Assembly (NCBI GenBank): GCA_039179915.1
Contig: JBCDEF010000155.1
Location: 1 to 6,639, forward strand
DNA length: 6,639 nt
Direction: 5' to 3'
DNA from: JANQQZ01 sp039179915
GTDB lineage: Bacteria > Planctomycetota > Phycisphaerae > Phycisphaerales > UBA1924
Shown in pieces: positions 1 through 5,401 of this stretch. The number at the start of each line of letters is the position of its first letter. Position 1 is the first letter of the stretch. The notes beneath the pieces were generated by a model, which was given only the letters and a program-made list of their open reading frames with translations, searched no databases and had not been told where the DNA came from. Both the position numbers and the translations under genes were made by a program.

Positions 1-891
1 GACGAGGTCGCCAACGCCGCGTTCTGGATCGGCCTGATGCTCGAAGGCCCGCACCGCTGGACCGACCTGACAAGCTGGCTCGACTTCCGAGACGCACGCG
101 GCAACTTCCTCCGCGCCGCCCGCGACGGGCTCGCCGCGCACATGGCATGGACCGACGGCCGGGACTACCCCATCGGCGAGCTGATCCTCAGCGAGTTCGC
201 CCCCGCCGCCCGCAGCGGACTCGCCCGCGCGGCCGTCGACCGCGACGACATCGACCGGCTGATCGGCATCATCGAACAGCGCGTCGCGACACGCCAGACC
301 GGCGCAAAATGGATCCTCGACGGTGTCGCCACGATGCGCGGCATCGGATCACGGAGCGCCCGGCTCGCCACGCTCACCCGGGCCATGCTCAAGAACCAGG
401 ACTCCGGCGCACCCGTGCACGAATGGCCCGAAGCGCCGACGCCCGACGGCTCCGTCTCGCCCGCGAAAGAGTTCGCACGGGTATCGCAGTGCATGACGAC
501 CGAGATCTACACCGTCGCCGAGCACGACTGCCTCGACCTCGCCGCATCGATCATGGACTGGGAACGCGTCAGGCATGTCCCGGTCGAGGACGGCCACCAC
601 CGCCTCGTCGGCCTCGTATCTTACAGAAAACTGCTCTCCGCCTTCACCCGCGGACGAGCCGGGCCAGCTTCGAACGATGTCCCCGTGAAAGAGGTCATGA
701 CCCGCGACCCGGTCACCGTCACGCCCGATACACCCACACTCGAAGCGATCCGGCTGATGTGCGAACACGGCGTCTCGTGTCTCCCCGTTGTCGAGGACGA
801 CCGCCTTGTCGGCATCGTCTCCGAGCGGGACTACACCGCGATCGCCAGGTCGCTGCTCGAACGGGCGATCAAAGATGGAAACGCCGGGTGA
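1..891 (+). CDS. Glutamate-cysteine ligase-like (GCS2/COG2170 type) protein with C-terminal tandem CBS domains, 5'-truncated
   Basis: The reading frame is open from the first base to TGA at 889-891 (296 residues visible), so the true start lies upstream. The first ~140 residues resemble the C-terminal part of the GCS2-type carboxylate-amine ligases: an AAFWIGLM segment at residues 6-13, then an all-helical stretch including IGIIEQRV, RTRQTGAKW-like and PVHEWPEA-like segments. The ATP and substrate-binding core is outside the window, so catalysis cannot be verified. Two CBS domains follow: about residues 161-210 (starting VSQCMTTEIYTV and ending GLVSYRKLL) and 229-285 (VKEVMTRDPVTV, then CLPVVEDDRLVGIVSERD). 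A CBS pair usually binds adenosine nucleotides, so allosteric control of an amide-forming ligase by cell energy state is a reasonable inference. By family this is cytoplasmic, ATP-dependent joining of an amine to a carboxylate, often glutamate. The CBS assignment is firm; the ligase assignment rests on my recollection of family sequences. Starting at the first internal ATG (37) would cut the ligase domain and is unlikely. Confidence 0.78.
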   Translation, partial: DEVANAAFWIGLMLEGPHRWTDLTSWLDFRDARGNFLRAARDGLAAHMAWTDGRDYPIGELILSEFAPAARSGLARAAVDRDDIDRLIGIIEQRVATRQTGAKWILDGVATMRGIGSRSARLATLTRAMLKNQDSGAPVHEWPEAPTPDGSVSPAKEFARVSQCMTTEIYTVAEHDCLDLAASIMDWERVRHVPVEDGHHRLVGLVSYRKLLSAFTRGRAGPASNDVPVKEVMTRDPVTVTPDTPTLEAIRLMCEHGVSCLPVVEDDRLVGIVSERDYTAIARSLLERAIKDGNAG

Positions 892-2255
892 TCGAGACAC
901 ACACGGAGCAGACCGTTGCCCGACGGCTCTCGCGGACCATCGGCGATGACCGCGCCGCGGCCGACGGCCCGACGCTCATCGTCATCGGCGGGCTCCACGC
1001 CAACGAGCCCGCGGGTATCAGAGCGGCCCTACGCATCCACACCGCCATCGCGAGCGATCGGCTGAGACTCGCCGCCGGCCGATTCATCTCGCTCCGCGGC
1101 AACCTCACCGCACTCGCAGCCCGCTCGGACCCGCCGCCTCGATACATCCACGAAGACCTCAACCGAGCCTTCATCGGCACCACACAGCCCGACGCATGCG
1201 CCTCGGCCGAGCAGCGAGAACGAGCCGAACTCACCTCCGCGCTCGACACCATCGACGCGGAAGCAGCCCACCCGGTCTTCCTGCTTGATCTGCACACGGT
1301 GTCCAGCGACAGCCCGCCGTTCGTCGTCTTCGAAGACTCGCTGGCCGCTCGCCGCTTCGCGTCCGCGTTCCCGCTGCCAAAGATGCTCGGTCTCGAGGAA
1401 GAGCTCCAGGGCCTGCTGATCGACGACGCGACACGCCGCCTTGGCACGACCGCGTGCATCATCGAAGCAGGGCGTCACACCGACCCGCGTTCGACCACGA
1501 TCCACGAAGCCCTCGTGCTCATCTCGCTCGATGCCCTCAGAATGACGGAGCCGGGAAGACGAACCTCAACCGATGAGGACCCGCGCGCCGTGGCAGCCCA
1601 CGCCGCCGGGCCCCATGCCGACCGCTGCTACGATGTCCGCCAGCGCACCGAAGTACGGCACGAGTCGTTCGAGATGCTGCCGAGCGCCGCTGCCTTCAGC
1701 CGCGTGCGAGCGAGACGCACCGTCCTCGCGACGGAGCGCGGCCGCCCAATCACCGCCGACGCCAGCGGGCTGCTCTTCATGCCAAACCGGCAGCGCACCC
1801 GACTCGCCGGCGACGACGGCTTCTTCATCGTGCAGCCCGTCGGCCGCGTGTGGCTCGGGCTCTCGGCGCGGCTGCGACGCAGCGAGCTCGTGCACCGGCT
1901 GCTGCCCGCGCTGCTGCCGGGTGTCCGCCGGCGACCGGGCGATCCGCACACGATTCTGGTTGCCCCCGAATACGCCGCGATCCTCCGATGCGAGATCCTT
2001 CATCTGCTCGGATACCGGCTGATCCGCTGGCACCACACGCCCTCTCTCACACCGCGCCAACGGATCGTGCGCGGGCTCGGCGGGCTGTGCAGATCGGTGC
2101 TCGGCATCCTCCGGCGTGCCGCCGCCGGAGGCGAGCCCGCCGCGCTGCCGATCGAACGCAACAAGGACTGGATCGCCAGACGCCGCCGGCTCGATGTCGA
2201 CCCGCCCGGTGTCCGCGCTCGGCCCGATCTGAAGAACGAGAAGGAAAACACATGA
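888..2255 (+). CDS. Succinylglutamate desuccinylase/aspartoacylase (AstE/AspA) family zinc hydrolase
   Basis: 455 residues, member of the M14-like AstE/AspA family of zinc enzymes that hydrolyse N-acyl or amide bonds of small amino-acid derivatives. The GGLHANEPAG motif (residues 34-43) supplies zinc ligands H37 and E40, EDLNR (89-93) supplies the substrate-binding Asn/Arg, LDLHT (133-137) supplies the third ligand H136, and IIEAG (191-195) the probable catalytic E193. The catalytic domain spans about 1-220; a region around 248-318, including DGFFIVQPV, looks like the C-terminal barrel of the family. The last ~120 residues are Arg-rich and I do not recognise them. No signal peptide is seen, so it is probably cytoplasmic. 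The GTG start at 888 overlaps the upstream stop (GTGA), with GATGGAA at 874-880 as a plausible ribosome site; the frame is open far further upstream, but that part only mirrors the CBS gene and gives arginine-rich nonsense. The tight junctions on both sides imply shared expression with the ligase and GGT. The actual substrate is unknown. Confidence 0.85.
   Translation: MIETHTEQTVARRLSRTIGDDRAAADGPTLIVIGGLHANEPAGIRAALRIHTAIASDRLRLAAGRFISLRGNLTALAARSDPPPRYIHEDLNRAFIGTTQPDACASAEQRERAELTSALDTIDAEAAHPVFLLDLHTVSSDSPPFVVFEDSLAARRFASAFPLPKMLGLEEELQGLLIDDATRRLGTTACIIEAGRHTDPRSTTIHEALVLISLDALRMTEPGRRTSTDEDPRAVAAHAAGPHADRCYDVRQRTEVRHESFEMLPSAAAFSRVRARRTVLATERGRPITADASGLLFMPNRQRTRLAGDDGFFIVQPVGRVWLGLSARLRRSELVHRLLPALLPGVRRRPGDPHTILVAPEYAAILRCEILHLLGYRLIRWHHTPSLTPRQRIVRGLGGLCRSVLGILRRAAAGGEPAALPIERNKDWIARRRRLDVDPPGVRARPDLKNEKENT
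2108..2131. repeat. Perfect 9-bp inverted repeat inside the hydrolase gene
   Basis: CCTCCGGCG (2108-2116) and CGCCGGAGG (2123-2131) are exact reverse complements separated by a 6-base loop. In RNA this would be a strong all but one G:C hairpin, located about 120 bases before the ggt start and within the unrecognised C-terminal extension of the upstream gene. No T-run follows, so it is not a classical terminator. It may be a chance product of high GC. Confidence 0.55.
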
Positions 2256-4015
2256 ACCCCTCGCGTCTCCGCGCTGTCATGCTCGCAATAATCGGCCTTG
2301 GTGTAGCGGCGTGCGCAGCCCGCACGGCTCACCTCGACGACGCTCCGAACCACAGCCCCCGAGGCATGGTCGCCGCGGATCACCCGATCGCCGCTGAAGC
2401 CGGCGCCGCCATGCTCCGCGCGGGCGGCAACGCGGTCGACGCCGCGGTCGCGACGAGCCTGACGCTCTCCGTCGTGCGGCCCGACGCCTGCGGCATCGGC
2501 GGCGGCGGCTTCATGGTCATCCGACTCAACAGCGATCCGAGGCACGGCCACGCAACCATCGCCATCAACTACCGCGAGACCTCCCCCGCCGCGGTCGGAC
2601 CGACCACCTACGCCGAATGGAACGACCCGCAAGCCTCCCGCCGCGGCGGGAAGGCAGTCGCCGTACCCGGCACCGTCGCCGGTCTCCTCCACGCGCTCGA
2701 TCGCTACGGGACGCTCGACCGTAAAACCGTCTTCGCACCGGCCATCCATGCCGCCGAGCACGGCTTCCCAGCCGACGAACACCACGTCCGTACAGCGCAG
2801 TCGCTCATCAACGAATTCACAGATCCCGCCGCCCGTGATCGCTTCTCGCTGGTCTGGAAGCGGCACATGCGAGAGGGCGCCGTCGCCATCGGTGACACGA
2901 TCCGCCTGCCCGAGCAGGCCGAGGCCCTCCGGCTGATCGCCGAGCGGGGCGCCGACGCGTTCTACAAAGGCCCGATCGCCGACGCCATCGTCGACTCAAT
3001 CGCCAACGCCGGCGGTGTGCTCACGCTCGATGACCTCGACGGCTACCGCGTGCACGAGACCGAGCCCATCACGCACAGCGTCGGCCGCCTGCGCGTCGTC
3101 GCGATGCCTCCGCCCTCGAGCGGCGGCGTCGCCGTCGCGCAGATCCTCGATCTTGCCGAAAGGCTCGAATTGGCCGTGCCTGCGACCGGCTCGTACTCCC
3201 CCGGCACGGCCTCCGCGCTCGCCGAGAAGCTCAAGCACGCCTTCGCCGACCGCTCGCGGTACATGGCCGACCCCGCCTTTCACCCGGTGCCCGTCGGCGA
3301 GATGCTGGCCGAACCGGCCCTGGCCCGCACAGCCGAAGCCGTGCAAGACGCCCTCGCTCGCGGCACCACCGACACACCCGAGAGCTACGGCATCGCCGAA
3401 CCCATCCCGGTCGACGGCGGCACCAGCCATATCGCCGTCATCGACCGCCACGGCAGCGCCGTCGCCTGCACCGAGACGATCAACCTCGCTTTCGGCTCCC
3501 TCGTCGCCGTCGACGGCTTCGGATTCTGCCTCAACAACCAGATGGACGACTTCACAACCGTCGCGGGCCGAGCCAATGCCTACGGCCTCGTCCAATCAAA
3601 CGCGAACCTGCCCGAGCCGGGCAAGCGGCCGCTCTCGAGCATGTCGCCCACAATCATCCTCGATCAGCAGGGCGAGGTCGTCGCCGTAGCCGGCGCATCG
3701 GGCGGGCCACGCATCATCACCTCGACCGCCCAGGTGCTGCTCCGAGGCCTGCGCGGCGGGGCGACCGCCGCCGAAGCCGTCGCCGCGCCCAGGCTTCATC
3801 ACCAGTGGCTGCCCGACAGGCTCGAGCTCGAGCCCGCCCAGCACGACCGGCTCGCGGGAGCCATGCACGCGATCGGCTACCAGACCACCAGCCGAGACCG
3901 CATCGGCGCGGTGCAGGCGATCTTCCGAAACCCGGAGACCGGTGAAGTCAACGGCGCCGCCGACCCGCGAAAGGGCGGAGCCGTCGCAGCCGGGGCCTCT
4001 CAGGCACGACCTTGA
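2252..4015 (+). CDS. ggt: Gamma-glutamyltransferase/hydrolase precursor, predicted lipoprotein
   Basis: 587 residues, the usual size of bacterial GGT, an N-terminal nucleophile enzyme that cleaves gamma-glutamyl bonds (for example in glutathione) and hydrolyses or transfers the glutamyl group. The proenzyme should self-cleave before T391 in DGGTSHIAVID, giving a ~390-residue large and ~197-residue small subunit. Visible active-site elements are R108 (NYRETSP, gamma-glutamyl carboxylate binding), T391, T409 and N411 (TETINLAF), Q430 and D433 (NNQMDDF), S462-S463 (RPLSSMSPT) and G484-G485 (GASGGPRI); these match the E. coli enzyme closely, as far as I recall its numbering. A lid-loop segment between D433 and S462 appears present. 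The N-terminus has basic residues, a hydrophobic run and a lipobox ending VAAC (C21), so the enzyme is probably a lipid-anchored exported protein. ATG at 2252 overlaps the previous stop (ATGA) and has AAGGA at 2241-2245. The frame is open 134 codons upstream, but that part is a shadow of the hydrolase gene. Confidence 0.95.
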   Translation: MNPSRLRAVMLAIIGLGVAACAARTAHLDDAPNHSPRGMVAADHPIAAEAGAAMLRAGGNAVDAAVATSLTLSVVRPDACGIGGGGFMVIRLNSDPRHGHATIAINYRETSPAAVGPTTYAEWNDPQASRRGGKAVAVPGTVAGLLHALDRYGTLDRKTVFAPAIHAAEHGFPADEHHVRTAQSLINEFTDPAARDRFSLVWKRHMREGAVAIGDTIRLPEQAEALRLIAERGADAFYKGPIADAIVDSIANAGGVLTLDDLDGYRVHETEPITHSVGRLRVVAMPPPSSGGVAVAQILDLAERLELAVPATGSYSPGTASALAEKLKHAFADRSRYMADPAFHPVPVGEMLAEPALARTAEAVQDALARGTTDTPESYGIAEPIPVDGGTSHIAVIDRHGSAVACTETINLAFGSLVAVDGFGFCLNNQMDDFTTVAGRANAYGLVQSNANLPEPGKRPLSSMSPTIILDQQGEVVAVAGASGGPRIITSTAQVLLRGLRGGATAAEAVAAPRLHHQWLPDRLELEPAQHDRLAGAMHAIGYQTTSRDRIGAVQAIFRNPETGEVNGAADPRKGGAVAAGASQARP

Positions 4016-4195
4016 TCCGCTCTGTCGGTGCCATCGCGAAGACAGCGTGCCGGATAAGAACGAAAGCCTTTCCGCCCTCCAGACTCTGAGGCAAAGAAAC
4101 AGCGCAACCGGCTCGCTCCTCGGGTAACCTTCCAAACGATCGCCGCGAATCTCCGCGGCGTGCCTGGGTCCGCAACTGTCTGGAAGGAAGCCCGC
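4016..4195 (+). promoter_or_regulatory. Intergenic leader region before the efflux operon
   Basis: This 180-base gap is the only real non-coding stretch in the window and separates the ggt cluster from the efflux genes on the same strand. No credible ORF, tRNA or clear intrinsic terminator (stem plus T-run) is visible, and no convincing -35/-10 pair could be picked by eye. It probably carries the efflux operon promoter, inferred from position only. Its 3' third holds the nested hairpin listed separately. Confidence 0.45.
4128..4187 (+). promoter_or_regulatory. Nested stem-loop able to mask the adaptor gene's ribosome-binding site
   Basis: The outer arms are CCTTCCA (4128-4134) and TGGAAGG (4181-4187), exact reverse complements; after one mismatch (A4135/C4180) they extend by three more pairs, the last a G:U (4136-4138 with 4177-4179). 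Enclosed is a perfect 7-bp hairpin, CGCCGCG (4141-4147) with CGCGGCG (4154-4160), loop of six. The 3' outer arm covers most of the Shine-Dalgarno tract GGAAGGAAG (4182-4190), which lies 5 bases before the ATG at 4196. If folded in the mRNA, it would hide the ribosome site. The pairing is read directly; a regulatory role is inference. Confidence 0.45.
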
Positions 4196-5401
4196 ATGAC
4201 GTTGCGCGTATCACGACAATGCTATCCCGCTGCCCTGCTCGCCGGCTCCTTGATCGCATCTTTGGGTTTCACACTCGCCGGCTGCGAATCCGACGATCCC
4301 CCGCCAGCGCCGCCGCCGCCGACGGTCGATGTTGCGCGACCCGAGATCCGCGAGGTCACCCAGTACTTCAACTACACAGGGACGCTGGAGTCGACGGCAT
4401 CTGTCGAGATTCGGGCCCGCGTGGACGGCTTCCTCGAAGCCGTCATATTCGAAGAAAGCACCGAAGTCCAAGCCGGCGACGCGCTCTTCCGCATCGAGCA
4501 AGAGCCCTACGAGATCGCTGTGGCCCGGGCGGAGGCCACGCTCGAGCGGGCGCAGGCCGTTCAGGCGCTCGCCGAGACTCGCCTCGCACGCACCCGCGAC
4601 GCCTTCGAAGCCGAGGCGGCCAACGAGATCGAACTGATCGAAGACGAGGCCGAAGTCCAGCAGGCCCGGGCCGAGGTTCTCGCCGCCGAGGCCGACCTGG
4701 AATCGGCCCGGCTCGATCTTTCCTACACAGACGTTGTCGCGCCGATCTCCGGACGGATCGACCGCAACTACGTCGATGTCGGCAACCTCGTGGGCCGCGA
4801 GAGCGCGACGCTGCTCGCCCGGATCGACGTGCTCGACCCGCTCTACGTCACCTTCGATGTCAGCGAGTCGATCGTGCTCAAGTACCTCACCGTCGGACAC
4901 AATCGCCCAGAGGAAGCCGGCTTCCCCGCGGTCGAAGTCGCCCTTGCCGACGAAGAGGGCTTCCCGCACCGCGGCCGCGTCGATTTCAACGAGAACGCCG
5001 TCGACGGCGACACCGGCACGCTCCTGGTCCGGGCCAAGCTCGACAACCCCACCGGCAAGCTCTACCCGGGCCTCTTCGCCCGGATCCGCGTCCCCTGGGA
5101 AACCCGCCAGAACGCCGTGCTCATCGACGAGCAGGCGGTCAGCACCGGGCTCCAGGGAAAGACCGTGCTCGTCCTCGACGATCAGAACACAGTCTCACGC
5201 AGGCAAGTCACGCTCGGAGCCCGACAGGACGACGGCACAATCATCGTCCTCGAAGGCATGGACGGCACCGAACGCTACATCGTGCAAGGCATCCAGAAAG
5301 CCCGCCCGGGTGAGCCCGTCCGCGCACGCGAGATCGAAACGAGCCCGACTGAAACCAACCCCGCCGAGACCAGTTCCGTCAACACGGGAACCACGCCGTG
5401 A
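4196..5401 (+). CDS. RND efflux periplasmic adaptor (membrane fusion protein), lipoprotein
   Basis: 401 residues, typical of AcrA/MexA-type adaptors that link an inner-membrane RND pump to an outer-membrane channel. A signal peptide ends in the lipobox LAGC (27-30), so mature Cys30 should be lipidated; a Pro-rich spacer (PPPAPPPP) follows. Then come the first lipoyl half (about 70-100, VEIRARVDGFLEAVIF), an alpha-helical hairpin (about 105-175, rich in Ala and Glu), the second lipoyl half (about 175-205, TDVVAPISGRIDR), a beta-barrel (about 210-300, including LYPGLFARIRVP) and a membrane-proximal domain (about 300-385). The C-terminus is a short Thr/Glu-rich tail. ATG at 4196 is chosen because GGAAGGAAG sits at 4182-4190; the in-frame GTG at 4160 would add 12 residues ahead of the signal peptide and has no ribosome site. 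Its stop overlaps the permease start by four bases. Pump substrate cannot be inferred. Confidence 0.95.
   Translation: MTLRVSRQCYPAALLAGSLIASLGFTLAGCESDDPPPAPPPPTVDVARPEIREVTQYFNYTGTLESTASVEIRARVDGFLEAVIFEESTEVQAGDALFRIEQEPYEIAVARAEATLERAQAVQALAETRLARTRDAFEAEAANEIELIEDEAEVQQARAEVLAAEADLESARLDLSYTDVVAPISGRIDRNYVDVGNLVGRESATLLARIDVLDPLYVTFDVSESIVLKYLTVGHNRPEEAGFPAVEVALADEEGFPHRGRVDFNENAVDGDTGTLLVRAKLDNPTGKLYPGLFARIRVPWETRQNAVLIDEQAVSTGLQGKTVLVLDDQNTVSRRQVTLGARQDDGTIIVLEGMDGTERYIVQGIQKARPGEPVRAREIETSPTETNPAETSSVNTGTTP

Noticed and set aside
147..887. Long open + strand frame running into the hydrolase gene, apparently adding 247 N-terminal residues
   Set aside because: It lies wholly over the ligase-CBS gene in another frame and encodes Arg/Pro/His-rich low-complexity sequence typical of a GC-rich shadow; the zinc hydrolase family begins near the GTG at 888.
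1850..2251. Open + frame extending the ggt gene upstream by 134 residues
   Set aside because: The extension is an Ala/Arg/Pro-rich shadow of the hydrolase gene, while ATG 2252 has a good ribosome site and starts a proper lipoprotein signal.
3506..3517. 12-base palindrome GCCGTCGACGGC, repeated at 4997-5008
   Set aside because: Both copies fall in coding sequence for A/V-V-D-G type residues and are explained by preferred GC-rich codons.
4012..4040. TTGATC at 4012-4017 as a -35 promoter element
   Set aside because: No acceptable -10 hexamer lies 16-18 bases downstream, and it overlaps the ggt stop codon.
4062..4072. GAAAGCCTTTC interrupted palindrome as an operator or terminator
   Set aside because: The central gap of one base cannot form an RNA hairpin, no T-run follows, and 5-base arms are too short to support an operator.
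4219..5313. 364-codon alternative + frame over the adaptor gene
   Set aside because: Arg/Pro/His-rich shadow frame with no family features; the adaptor frame shows all expected domains.
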